NCBI RefSeq assembly: GCF_004135735.1 | Contig: NZ_CP012670.1 | Span: forward strand, 3,555,501-3,619,500 | Direction of reading: 5' to 3' | Length of the DNA: 64,000 bases | DNA from: Sorangium cellulosum | GTDB lineage: Bacteria > Myxococcota_A > Polyangia > Polyangiales > Polyangiaceae | Program-made: the position numbers and the translations under genes | Part shown: one piece after another, positions 27,356 through 35,855 of the stretch | How the letters are laid out: every line of letters begins with the position of its first letter | How positions within the stretch are numbered: position 1 is the stretch's first letter | Notes under the pieces: generated by a model | Told to the model about the DNA's origin: nothing | Database searches by the model: none | What the model saw: the letters and a program-made list of their open reading frames with translations, nothing else

Positions 27356-27793
27356 CTACGAGAGCGCGCCCCGCAGATCGTCGGGGATCGGGCGCGGGGT
27401 GAAGCGCGCGCCGTCGATGCACACGTGCACCGTCTGCCCGATGGCCGCGATGCCGCCCGCGGCGGTCACCCGGTAGCCTACGGTGAACGACGTGTCGCCG
27501 AGCTTCGGCGCGAGCACCTCGACCTCGACGGCGTCCCCGAACCGGAGCGGCAGCAGGTAGTCCGCCTCGGCGTGAACGAGCGGCAGCTTGACGCCGCCGC
27601 CCGCGATCAGGCCGGGCAGGTCGACGCCTCGCTCCTTCAGCGCCGTCATGTAGGCGTCGCTGAAATACTCGAGGACGCGCGGATAGAAGACGATCCCGGC
27701 GGCGTCCACGTCCTGGAAGCGCACGGATCGGCGCTCCACGGCGAGGCGAGCCGCGGTCCGCTTGAGCTCATCGACGCTGAACGCGCGCTTCAT
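27356..27793 (-). CDS. Hot-dog thioesterase, candidate DHNA-CoA thioesterase (MenI)
   Basis: A 145-residue single hot-dog domain of the 4-hydroxybenzoyl-CoA thioesterase type. The active-site segment VRFQDVDAAGIVFYPRVLEYF carries the expected Asp at the start of the long helix, and HVCIDG is the closing strand. ATG 27793 gives a standard N-terminus; longer in-frame starts add only Arg/Gly-rich sequence. Because it directly faces the menD-A-C-E operon, hydrolysis of 1,4-dihydroxy-2-naphthoyl-CoA is the most likely job. That is context-based inference; a general acyl-CoA thioesterase is possible. Confidence 0.8.
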   Translation of the reverse strand: MKRAFSVDELKRTAARLAVERRSVRFQDVDAAGIVFYPRVLEYFSDAYMTALKERGVDLPGLIAGGGVKLPLVHAEADYLLPLRFGDAVEVEVLAPKLGDTSFTVGYRVTAAGGIAAIGQTVHVCIDGARFTPRPIPDDLRGALS

Positions 27794-27987
27794 CGCGCGG
27801 GAGGCTAGCCCAGGCCGGCGCCGCGCGGATCGCGAAGCGAGCGCCGCGACGCCGCGCGGCGGCTCCCGCGCGGCCAGCCTCCGCCGCGGGCGGTCGACGC
27901 GGGAAGCGCACCTGTCGCGTGGTCGCCCTGTCCCCCGTGTCCCTTTCCGCTCGCCGCCGGCCGCTTCGCGCGCCATGCTCGCCCCCG

Positions 27988-29040
27988 ATGGCTGACCGAT
28001 GTCCCGGCGGCCGCGGGGTCGGGTCCAGCAGGCTGGGCCGCGTCCCTGCGAGAGGCCGCGACAGGAGCGCGCCGCGACGTCCCGGCGCCCTGACGCCGCG
28101 CCTTCGCGGCGGCGTGGCGTGCGCGTGCGTCGTGGCCGCGGGCCTCGTGGCCGCGTGCGAGCCCGCGCCGACCCCGGCGCCGCCCCCCACCCAGAGCCCG
28201 CCCATCTCGTCGCTCACGGCGCTGCCGAGGCCCGCCGTCGCGGAGAGCGCGCCGCCGACCGGCGCGGCGCACGCGTCGAACCCGCTCGGCCTCCCGCCGC
28301 GCACGCTCAAGCTCGATCCTGGCCGCCGCGTGTTCACCGTCTCGGACCGGATGCTCGCCGGCGCGAAGCTCGGGTCGACGCTGGTGCTGTACGCCGCCAC
28401 CGTGGTCGCCTTCGAGGGCGATGATCTCATCATCGAGGGGAAGAGCGGCTCGTCGTACAAGGTCCACCCGGGTTACGTCATCCCCGTGCCCGACGCGCCC
28501 AGGCTCCGCCCTCACGATCCGGTGATCACGGAGTGGAACGGCGTGATGAAGCACGCCGTGATCACCCGCTTCGTGAAGGACAAGATCGAGGTCCGCTACA
28601 CCGACATGGACCCGCGCACCCCGCTCGCGCAGCTCAAGGGCGTCCGCTTCGTCCGGCAGACCGAGGGGCTCGCCCCGGGTAACTTCGCCGCGTGGAAGGA
28701 CGGCGACACGTGGCGCCACGTGCTCCTCGTGTCGCGGCTCGGCGGCGCGCCGGGGGAGCCGGACACCGTCCAGACCTCGCTGCCCGGCAGCCCCGCGCGG
28801 TGGTTCGCCCTCGGCTACGGCGGCGCTGCGCTGCTCGCCGACGAGTCGGCGCTGCGCCCCATCCCCATCCGGCCGAAGCTCAAGGTCGGGGCGAGCGTCT
28901 TGGCCGAGTGGGTGGGGACGCTGCGCCCCGGGGTCGTGCAGGACAACGAGGAGACAGGCCTGTACACCGTGAAGTTCGAGCGCGCCGGGCGACCCGTGAC
29001 GCTCGGCTGGGGGCTGCTCACGCCGCCGCTGGAGCCGTAG
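27988..29040 (+). CDS. Lipoprotein of unknown function
   Basis: About 350 residues. A basic N-terminus leads to a hydrophobic stretch ending in the lipobox LVAAC, followed by a Pro/Thr-rich spacer. The mature domain is beta-rich, with repeated short motifs of the form VLAEW/VITEWNG and VGTLRPGVV...GLYTVKFE. This suggests two or three SH3/Tudor-like barrels in tandem, each roughly 60 residues. I do not recognise the family. The start is uncertain (27919 or 27988) because the N-terminal region is unusually long for a signal peptide. It is divergent from the thioesterase gene. Confidence 0.65.
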   Translation: MADRCPGGRGVGSSRLGRVPARGRDRSAPRRPGALTPRLRGGVACACVVAAGLVAACEPAPTPAPPPTQSPPISSLTALPRPAVAESAPPTGAAHASNPLGLPPRTLKLDPGRRVFTVSDRMLAGAKLGSTLVLYAATVVAFEGDDLIIEGKSGSSYKVHPGYVIPVPDAPRLRPHDPVITEWNGVMKHAVITRFVKDKIEVRYTDMDPRTPLAQLKGVRFVRQTEGLAPGNFAAWKDGDTWRHVLLVSRLGGAPGEPDTVQTSLPGSPARWFALGYGGAALLADESALRPIPIRPKLKVGASVLAEWVGTLRPGVVQDNEETGLYTVKFERAGRPVTLGWGLLTPPLEP

Positions 29041-29093
29041 CCGCGCGCGCCGGGCGCGCCTTGCGCGCAAGCCACTACGCGTTTTCTCCGGGC

Positions 29094-29936
29094 ATGGAGA
29101 GTGGTAAGCGCCGTGGGATGGATCTCAGAAGCGCCTGGTTGGCGACGCGCCAGTGGGTTCCGTTCACCGCCAGGACCATGGCGTATGGCACCATCTCGCT
29201 GACGCTCGGACCGCTCACGCGGGACCGCTCGGCGAGCCTCTGGGCGATGCGCCGCTGGTGCCAGGCGAGCGCGCGCGGGCTCGACATCGACATCGAGGCG
29301 AGCGGCCTCGAGAACGTCCCCGCCGGGGTGTTCGTCTACTGCTCGAACCACCAGAGCCTGCTCGACATCCTGGTCCTCGGCGCGGTGCTGCCGGGCGACT
29401 TCAAGTGGGCGGCCAAGAGCTCGCTCATGAAGATCCCGTTCCTCGGCTGGCACCTCAGGCTCGCGGGCCACGTCCCCGTGGATCGCACGGTGGGCTCCCG
29501 CGCGGCGGCCGAGGCGATCGCGCGGTTCGAGCAGGTGCTCCGGGGCGGCAAGCCGCTGCTCGTGTTCCCGGAGGGCACGCGGAGCGAGGACGGCGTCCTC
29601 CGGCAGTTCAAGAACGGCGGCTTCTACGCGGCGGTCCGGGCCGACGTGCCCGTGGTGCCGGTCGCGGTCGAGGGCACGCACCTGCTCATGAAGAAGGGGG
29701 CCATCGACACGGGCGACGGCACCCTGCGGCGCGTTCGCGTCCGGGTCGGCGCGCCGCTCCGCGCGCGCCCCGACGGCCGCGAGGGCGCCCGGGTGAACGA
29801 CCTGCGCGTGCGCGCCCATGCCGCGGTGAGCGAGCTCTATCGATCGCTCGGCGGCCAGGTCGAGACGCTCGCGGGCGGCGCGGACGCCTCGGGGCCGCCG
29901 GCAGGGGGCGCCCCCGCCGAGCAAGCGACCGGCTGA
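29094..29936 (+). CDS. 1-acyl-sn-glycerol-3-phosphate acyltransferase (PlsC family)
   Basis: A 280-residue membrane-associated acyltransferase making phosphatidate from lysophosphatidate. The catalytic NHQSLLD (HX4D) is at about residue 85, FPEGTRSEDG at about 157, and VPVAVEGTH follows. A hydrophobic N-terminal segment (MAYGTISLTLGPL) probably docks on the inner membrane. ATG 29118 (MDLRSAW) is an alternative start. The last 25 residues are a low-complexity Gly/Ala/Pro tail, and the stop codon sits inside a 33-bp tandem duplication. Confidence 0.9.
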   Translation: MESGKRRGMDLRSAWLATRQWVPFTARTMAYGTISLTLGPLTRDRSASLWAMRRWCQASARGLDIDIEASGLENVPAGVFVYCSNHQSLLDILVLGAVLPGDFKWAAKSSLMKIPFLGWHLRLAGHVPVDRTVGSRAAAEAIARFEQVLRGGKPLLVFPEGTRSEDGVLRQFKNGGFYAAVRADVPVVPVAVEGTHLLMKKGAIDTGDGTLRRVRVRVGAPLRARPDGREGARVNDLRVRAHAAVSELYRSLGGQVETLAGGADASGPPAGGAPAEQATG

Positions 29937-29978
29937 GGCGCCGCCCCCGCCGAGCAAGCGACCGGCTGAGGCGCCGCC
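29913..29978. repeat. 33-bp perfect tandem duplication spanning the plsC-like stop codon
   Basis: Two identical 33-bp units (29913-29945, 29946-29978) run head to tail. The first includes the last codons (PAEQATG) and the TGA stop of the acyltransferase gene. Because 33 is a multiple of three, the second copy carries the same codons and a second in-frame TGA. Confidence 0.95.
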
Positions 29979-30056
29979 GCGTCACCGTTGCCGCCGCGTT
30001 GCCGCTCGCGCCGGGCCGCCGCGCCCTCGCCGCGCGCAGCGCCGCGGCTCCCTGGA

Positions 30057-31307
30057 TCAATCGCAGAGGCTCGGGAGCGCGTCGATCTCGGCGAGCAGCT
30101 CGGCGTAGCCATCGATCCGCCGGCCCCCGTGGGCCCGGTCGTCGAACCGGTAGAACACGCGCCGCGCGAGGGGCATGACGCCGGCGTTGTCGTACGCCTC
30201 GGCGTCCGTCGCCGTGTTGCCGAACGCCCAGGCGGGCAGCATCCCCTTCTCGTCGAGCAGGTGCGCGAGCTCCGCGGTCTTGTACTCCACGGCGCCGTCG
30301 CCCGTCGCGCCGGTCAGCCCGAGCGTGGTGTGCACGATGCCCGGCGGGAAGCCGTAGGCATCGAGGAAGTCGCGCGTGCGCTGCACGAGCCATTCCGGTC
30401 GCGCGGTCAGGTACATCGGGCGGTAGCCCTTGGACACCAGCCGGTGGAACGCCGCCGCGGCGTGCGGGTGCACGTCGGGCAGCCGGCCGACGAGGAGCGA
30501 GGTGAACTCCTCGGTCTCCGTGCCGGTGAGCGTCCCGTCGACGTCGCTCACGAAGATCGGGGCCCCTCGGGGGACGATCTCGATGAAGAGATCGGTGCTC
30601 GAGCGATCGCCGCGGACGACCAGGTGGACCCGGTGCCTGCCCGGCCCGAGCCGCCGGTCTGCCGGGATCTCGAAGTAGACGCGGCCGCCGCTGTCGCTGA
30701 CGCCCTCGATCTCGGGGTGCGCCGAGTCCTCGGCCGTGGTGCTCGTCGAGCCGAGGTGCTCCCACGCGCCGCTGCAATCGCGGAGCAGGTAGATGTCGAC
30801 CTGCTCGTCCTTCAGATCCTTGTCGCTGAGCCCGTAGGAGAACTTGCCGAGGATCCACTGGGGATCGTCCGGGGTCAGGTACAGATCCCGCCCCCGGTGG
30901 TTGGGCGCTCCCGCGCCGGCGATGAGGTATGAGGACAGGTGATTCCACGGGAGCTGTTCGCCCGGTTCCGGCGGCGCCGTGTCGCACGCCGGCAGCGGAT
31001 CGCACAGCGCGCCCGGAACCCCGTCGCCCCCGGAGCCGTCGCCGCTCGACGCATCGCCGTCACCGGAGCCGCCGTCGCCGCTCGACGCATCGCCGTCACC
31101 GGAGCCGCCGTCGCCGTCGCCGTCGCCGCTCGACATCTCTCCGCGGTCCGGGCCCTCGCCGTCGCCGCTCGACGCATCGCCGTCGCTCGAGACCTCGGCG
31201 CCGCCCGCGGGATCGCCGTCCTGCTCCCACAGCGACGCCGCGTCGGCCGATCCACAGCCGATCGCGAGCGCTGTCATGACCGTGACAAGAAGGATTTTGG
31301 TCTGCAT
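30057..31307 (-). CDS. Lipoprotein with lipin-like LNS2 phosphatase domain
   Basis: 416 residues. The signal peptide ends in the lipobox LAIGC. A roughly 70-residue linker of Ser/Gly/Asp repeats (GDGDASSGDG type) follows, then a beta-rich domain (about 125-245) and a HAD-type LNS2 (Lipin/Ned1/Smp2) domain from about 250. The catalytic motif is SDVDGTLTGTE, followed by YLTARPEW (motif II) and AFGNTATDAEAY (motif IV). The fold predicts a Mg-dependent phosphatidate or other phosphomonoester phosphatase attached to the cell envelope. The C-terminal part is intact. It faces the acyltransferase gene that makes phosphatidate, which is suggestive but not proof of linkage. Confidence 0.85.
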   Translation of the reverse strand: MQTKILLVTVMTALAIGCGSADAASLWEQDGDPAGGAEVSSDGDASSGDGEGPDRGEMSSGDGDGDGGSGDGDASSGDGGSGDGDASSGDGSGGDGVPGALCDPLPACDTAPPEPGEQLPWNHLSSYLIAGAGAPNHRGRDLYLTPDDPQWILGKFSYGLSDKDLKDEQVDIYLLRDCSGAWEHLGSTSTTAEDSAHPEIEGVSDSGGRVYFEIPADRRLGPGRHRVHLVVRGDRSSTDLFIEIVPRGAPIFVSDVDGTLTGTETEEFTSLLVGRLPDVHPHAAAAFHRLVSKGYRPMYLTARPEWLVQRTRDFLDAYGFPPGIVHTTLGLTGATGDGAVEYKTAELAHLLDEKGMLPAWAFGNTATDAEAYDNAGVMPLARRVFYRFDDRAHGGRRIDGYAELLAEIDALPSLCD

Positions 31308-31434
31308 CGCGCCGAGTGTGGTCGAGCCGCTCCCGCGCGAACAGCGAGCCCCCCCACCGTTCATGCGCGCGCCGCAGATCGCGCTCGCCCCTTGCGCGCC
31401 GGGCGAACTCCGGGCAATCGTAGCGCCCCCAACG

Positions 31435-32091
31435 ATGCCCAAGCCCGACCCGAAGGTGCTGCTGCGCCACGCCGGTAACTACCTCAAGGCTCATCCCGAG
31501 GAGATCGCGAGGGCGCTGCGCGGCGCGCTCGGCCTGCGCGTCGGCGTCCCGATCGATGCGCTGCGCTACCTCGCGCGAGAGCTCGGCGGAGGCCGACGCG
31601 CGCCGAAGGACGTCGTGATCGAGGCCGCGCCGCCCGGCCTGCGCCTCGCGCTCACGGTCGACGCCATGGGCACTCCGCTCAGGGCGTCGTTCGCCGTCTA
31701 CGCCGAGGAGCTCGACGTGCGGGCGGACGCCATCCAGGTCGGCCTGCGGATCGCCGATCTCAAGATCGACGTCCTCGGCGACCAGAGCTCGCCGATCGCC
31801 GGGCTCCTCGGCTCCGGCGCGATCGATCTGAGCAAGCCCGGCAACCTCGTGTCGTTCTTGCCGAGGCGGCCCGCCGCGCTGATCGACGCCAAAGACGACA
31901 AGTTTACCCTGGATCTCCTCAAGATCCCCGCGCTCGGCAGGAATCGGACGGTCGCGCGCGCGCTGCGCATCTGCGCGCCCGTGCTCGGTGTTCGTGCGCT
32001 GAAGACCAAGGATGACCACCTGGACGTGCACCTCAAGGCGATCCCCTCGGGCATCGCCGCGGCGATCGCCGCCGCGCGCTCGGGCGTCTGA
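31435..32091 (+). CDS. Conserved-looking hypothetical protein
   Basis: 218 residues, not recognised. It begins MPKPDPKVLLRHAGNYLKAHPEE with an amphipathic helix. A beta-rich centre (IEAAPPGLRLALTVDAMGTPLRASF, then VGLRIADLKIDVLGD) and a C-terminal helical tail follow. There is no signal peptide or membrane helix. The alternating strands around AEELDVRADAIQVGLRI resemble lipid-binding sheet proteins, but this is weak. It starts 127 bp from the divergent LNS2 lipoprotein gene and is followed by a Ser/Thr kinase gene after 44 bp. Confidence 0.65.
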   Translation: MPKPDPKVLLRHAGNYLKAHPEEIARALRGALGLRVGVPIDALRYLARELGGGRRAPKDVVIEAAPPGLRLALTVDAMGTPLRASFAVYAEELDVRADAIQVGLRIADLKIDVLGDQSSPIAGLLGSGAIDLSKPGNLVSFLPRRPAALIDAKDDKFTLDLLKIPALGRNRTVARALRICAPVLGVRALKTKDDHLDVHLKAIPSGIAAAIAAARSGV

Positions 32092-32135
32092 GGCTCTTTC
32101 CGGTGGGGGCTCTCGCCCGCTAGACTTGAGCGTGC

Positions 32136-34226
32136 ATGTCCCGGCTCCCAGAGCCCGCGCCGGTTGCGCTCTCGTTCCAGTTCCTTGCCGAGATTGCGTC
32201 CGGAGCCACCACCCGCGTTGATCTCTGCAGGTCGGTCGGTCCGCACCGGCCCGGGGAGCTCCTCGCCGTCAAGCGGCTGCTCCCGCACCTCGCTGGCGAT
32301 CCGATGGTGGCCACGCGGTTCTTCGACGAGGTGCGCACCACCGCGGCGCTCAAGCACCCGAACGTGGTCGAGGTCGCGGGCTGGGGGACGGACGAGCAGG
32401 GGACGTACTTCGCCGTCGAGCTGGTCCAGGGCGTGAGCCTCGCGCGGCTGATGAAGACCGTCTTCGATACGGGCGAGGTCTTCCCCGAGCGGCTCGTCGT
32501 CCACGTCGGCGCGACGATCTGCCGCGGGCTCGCCGCCGCGCACGAGCTCAGGTCGCCGCAGGGCGAGCTGCTCAACCTGGTGCACCGCGATCTCACCCCG
32601 GGCAACGTGCTCGTCGGGTTCCAGGGCGAGGTGAAGATCGCCGACTTCGGGCTGGCCAAGTCGTCGCTCCGCGTGGCGAACACGCTCGTCGGGTCGCGCA
32701 AGGGCACGACGACCTACATGGCGCCGGAGCAGGCGCGCGGGGGGCCCGCCGATCGGCGCTCCGATCTGTTCTCGCTCGGCATCCTGCTGTTCGAGCTCTT
32801 CGCGGGCAGGCACCCGTGGCCCGCGGCGGGGGACCACGAGCTGCTCAGGAGCATGGCGACGCTGCCGGCGGCCGACCTGCGGGAGCTCCGGCCCAAGATC
32901 GACAAGGAGCTCGTGGCGATCGTGATGCGCTGCCTCGAGCGGGACCCGGCGGCGCGCTTCCAGAGCGCGGACGAGATCCTCGCGCGGCTCGACGGCTGGC
33001 TGCACAGCCACGGGTACCTCGAGGGGAACGAGGAGTCGCTCGGCCGGTTCGTGCGGCGCAACGCCATGCGGCAGATGCGCTGGTTCGAGCGCGCGGTCTC
33101 CGGCAACCTCGCGGGGGTCGCCGCGCCGCGCCCCTCCCTCTCGGAGGCCACGGGGACGCCGCGCCGGCCCACCTTCGACGCCATGCGCGAGCGGGCGTCG
33201 AGCACCCCCGATCGGTTCCGCGGAGGTGTCGCGTCGCGCGCGCAGGACGACGACGCGACCGACTTCGAGCCACGCGTCAGCGCGCTCCCCGGCCCGCTGT
33301 CGAGCCCCTCGCTCCGCGAGGCGGACACGGTCGACGACGGCCCACGACGGCGCGGGCCGCTGCCCTCCGCCGAGGTGTCCGAGGAGAAGACGGTCGTCGT
33401 CGGGAGCAGCGGCCGCGGGCGCGCGGAGCCGGCGGCGCCCGCGCTCGCGGGCGGCGGGCGGCCGCGCGGCAGCCAGCCCTCGTACGGCTCGATCCCCCTG
33501 GAGGGCAGCGCCGCCCTCCCGGCGTCCGCGAGCGCGGCCCCCGCGCAGGGCGCGTCCGAGGGCGAGCGGCGCCTCCACGCGGAGGCGGATCGCCTCACGA
33601 CCGAGGCGATCCGCTTCCGCGAGGAGGCGCGCTTCGCGGTCGCGCACGCGGATCGCAAGCTGGCGATGGCCAAGGCGGCGGCCCACCTGTCGTCGATGGC
33701 CGTCGAGGCGCTGCGCGCCTCCGCGAGCGCCGGCGCGGAGCAGGCGCTGCGCCGCCTCGACGAGGCGCTCGCGCTCGAGCGGGCGATGCACAAGGCGATG
33801 TCGGCGCCGCTCACCCTCGCGCCCGAGGCGAGCGCTGGGCCCGTCTCCTGGGGGCGCGAGCAGCGAGCCGTCCTCGCCGAGCTCGGCCTCGAGCACCTGG
33901 CCCCGCCCGCGGCGTCGCAGCTCCCGGATCTCGGCGCGCCGGTGCAGGCGCTCCCGCCCGCGCTCCGGGACGACGGCGCGCTCTCGCAGCGCACGGGCGC
34001 CGCCCACGCGACGCGCGGCCCGTCCGCCGCGGCCGGCGCGGCCGGCGCGTCCGCAGCGGACGCCGTCTCGGGCGCGGACGCGCCGCTCAGCGCGCCGAGC
34101 TCCACGGAGGCGATCCAGTTCCAGGCCAGCCTCCGGCCGATGGTCCTCGGGATGCCGCGCGCGCTCGCGCTCGCCGTCGCGGCGGCGGCCTTCGCCGCGT
34201 TCGTGCTGGCCTGGATCTATGCCTGA
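32136..34226 (+). CDS. Tail-anchored Ser/Thr protein kinase
   Basis: A 696-residue Hanks-type kinase with the domain at about residues 15-290: ELLAVKRLLP (Lys), VHRDLTPGNVLV (catalytic loop), IADFGLAKSS, TTYMAPEQARGG. The glycine loop is poorly conserved (LAEIASGATTRVDL). A roughly 350-residue linker with charged helices (about 480-560) follows, and the protein ends in a single hydrophobic helix at the very C-terminus (ALALAVAAAAFAAFVLAWIYA). It is therefore probably tail-anchored with everything cytoplasmic. A TPR protein gene follows 129 bp downstream, possibly a partner. Confidence 0.9.
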   Translation: MSRLPEPAPVALSFQFLAEIASGATTRVDLCRSVGPHRPGELLAVKRLLPHLAGDPMVATRFFDEVRTTAALKHPNVVEVAGWGTDEQGTYFAVELVQGVSLARLMKTVFDTGEVFPERLVVHVGATICRGLAAAHELRSPQGELLNLVHRDLTPGNVLVGFQGEVKIADFGLAKSSLRVANTLVGSRKGTTTYMAPEQARGGPADRRSDLFSLGILLFELFAGRHPWPAAGDHELLRSMATLPAADLRELRPKIDKELVAIVMRCLERDPAARFQSADEILARLDGWLHSHGYLEGNEESLGRFVRRNAMRQMRWFERAVSGNLAGVAAPRPSLSEATGTPRRPTFDAMRERASSTPDRFRGGVASRAQDDDATDFEPRVSALPGPLSSPSLREADTVDDGPRRRGPLPSAEVSEEKTVVVGSSGRGRAEPAAPALAGGGRPRGSQPSYGSIPLEGSAALPASASAAPAQGASEGERRLHAEADRLTTEAIRFREEARFAVAHADRKLAMAKAAAHLSSMAVEALRASASAGAEQALRRLDEALALERAMHKAMSAPLTLAPEASAGPVSWGREQRAVLAELGLEHLAPPAASQLPDLGAPVQALPPALRDDGALSQRTGAAHATRGPSAAAGAAGASAADAVSGADAPLSAPSSTEAIQFQASLRPMVLGMPRALALAVAAAAFAAFVLAWIYA

Positions 34227-34355
34227 GGCGCCGCGCCGCCGCGACGTTCGCCTCGAGGCCCGCGCGTCGGCGCGTCGTCCGGGCCGCGGAGGGCCGCGCC
34301 GCGCGCCGAGACGTCGCTTGATCCCGGCGGGGCACGGCGGGTACCGTCCTTGACC

Positions 34356-35837
34356 ATGAGCGAGCAAGGCGACTGGGTGCTGATCGGCCTGGACGAGAAC
34401 ATGGCGCGTCGGCAGGGGCTCCCCGCGCGCATGCCGGTCCCTCGGGGCGAGTTCGAGGGGCTGGCCGACAAGGGGCTCAGCATCGACGCTGCCCGCAGGT
34501 GGATCAAGGACTTCCTCACGAGCTCGGAGCCCGGCAAGAGCGGCGTCTGGCGCAAGCAGAACAGCGCGCTCGTCTCGCAGCTCGAGGCCTTCCTCGACAA
34601 GGCTCCGGTCTGGGAGCGCGCCCAGAAGGCGTTCGGCGAGCGCGACTACGACAAGGCCATCTCGGCGCTCAAGCGCATCATCGCCATGGACCCGGAGGAC
34701 CACGCCGCGCGGCTCAACCTCGCCTCGGCGCAGGCGAACCTGGGCGATCACGCCGCCGCGCTCAAGGCCTTCCAGTCGATCCGGAAGACGTTCGCGGGCG
34801 ACCCCGATTACCACGTGGCGGTCGGGCAGGTGCACCTCGCGATGCAGAAGAAGGACGCCGCCCTCGACGAGATGGTGCTCGCGCTGGAGGCCAAGCCCGA
34901 CTGCCAGCCGGCGCTCGACGCGATGGTGCAGCTCGGGGTGCTCGTGCCGATCTACGAGAACCCGCGCGACGCCGCCTCGCTCGTCTACGTGCGCTCCGAC
35001 GCGGTGCTCACCTACCTGACCGGCCAGTGGGACGCGGCCCCGCGCGACGGCGCCTTCTATCTCGAGCAGCTCGCCTACCACGAGCGCGAGCTCCGCCACG
35101 ACGTCGCGCTGGCCGCCGCCGAGCGCGCCATCGCCGCCGGCGCCGAGGGCGAGCGCGCGCACCTCGCGCGGATCGCCGCGCTCCGGTCGCTCGGGCGCGG
35201 CGACGAGGCGCTCGTCGCCGCCGAGGCTCACGTGAAGCAGTCGCCGTCGTCGTCCGGCGCGTGGGTCGAGCTGGCGAGGTGCCTGTCCCAGGTCGGCCGC
35301 GGCGAGGAGGCGCCCGCCGCGATCGAGCGCGCGCTGGAGAGCGACCCCGGCGATCTCACCGCGCTCTCGCTCCGGTTCTGGCCGAGCGACCCGGCGGACA
35401 TCCAGAAGGTCAACGACGCGATCCCCGCGCTCGCCGCGTTCGTCGCGGCGCACCCCGGCAGCGCCGGCGCGCGCCGCTCGCTGGCCCGCGCCGAGCTCGT
35501 CGTGGGCCGGATCGACGACGCCCTGGCCGGCTTCGCCGCGGCCGTCGCGCTCGCGCCCGAGGACGACGATCTCCGGGCCGAGTACTGGAGCGAGCTCGGA
35601 AAGCAGCAGCGGTACCAGGCGATCCTCGACGACGCCGCGAAGCTCCCGGACATGGCGAAGCGCGACTGGAAGCTGCGCTGGAACGAGGCCGAGGCCTACG
35701 CCGCCGTCGGCAAGAACATCGAGGCGAGGGCGGCGTTCTCGGCCATCAACTTCGACGAGTCGCTGCACGTCGACGTGCGCCGCAGGGCCAAGCGCGCGGT
35801 CAAGGCGATGGACGAGACGCCGCCTGTCGTGACGTGA
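34356..35837 (+). CDS. TPR-repeat protein
   Basis: 493 residues, cytoplasmic. The N-terminal 85 residues form a separate helical region (WVLIGLDENMARRQGLPARM...). From about residue 90, helical pairs fit tetratricopeptide repeats (AFGERDYDKAISALKRIIAMDPEDHAARLNLASAQ and later similar units), interrupted by a non-repeat insert around 190-240. Presumably a protein-protein scaffold. Because it sits directly behind a kinase gene on the same strand, a role with that kinase is plausible but not shown. ATG 34356 is used; a TTG six bases earlier is also in frame. Confidence 0.8.
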   Translation: MSEQGDWVLIGLDENMARRQGLPARMPVPRGEFEGLADKGLSIDAARRWIKDFLTSSEPGKSGVWRKQNSALVSQLEAFLDKAPVWERAQKAFGERDYDKAISALKRIIAMDPEDHAARLNLASAQANLGDHAAALKAFQSIRKTFAGDPDYHVAVGQVHLAMQKKDAALDEMVLALEAKPDCQPALDAMVQLGVLVPIYENPRDAASLVYVRSDAVLTYLTGQWDAAPRDGAFYLEQLAYHERELRHDVALAAAERAIAAGAEGERAHLARIAALRSLGRGDEALVAAEAHVKQSPSSSGAWVELARCLSQVGRGEEAPAAIERALESDPGDLTALSLRFWPSDPADIQKVNDAIPALAAFVAAHPGSAGARRSLARAELVVGRIDDALAGFAAAVALAPEDDDLRAEYWSELGKQQRYQAILDDAAKLPDMAKRDWKLRWNEAEAYAAVGKNIEARAAFSAINFDESLHVDVRRRAKRAVKAMDETPPVVT

Positions 35838-35855
35838 GGCCCCGCCACCCGGCGC

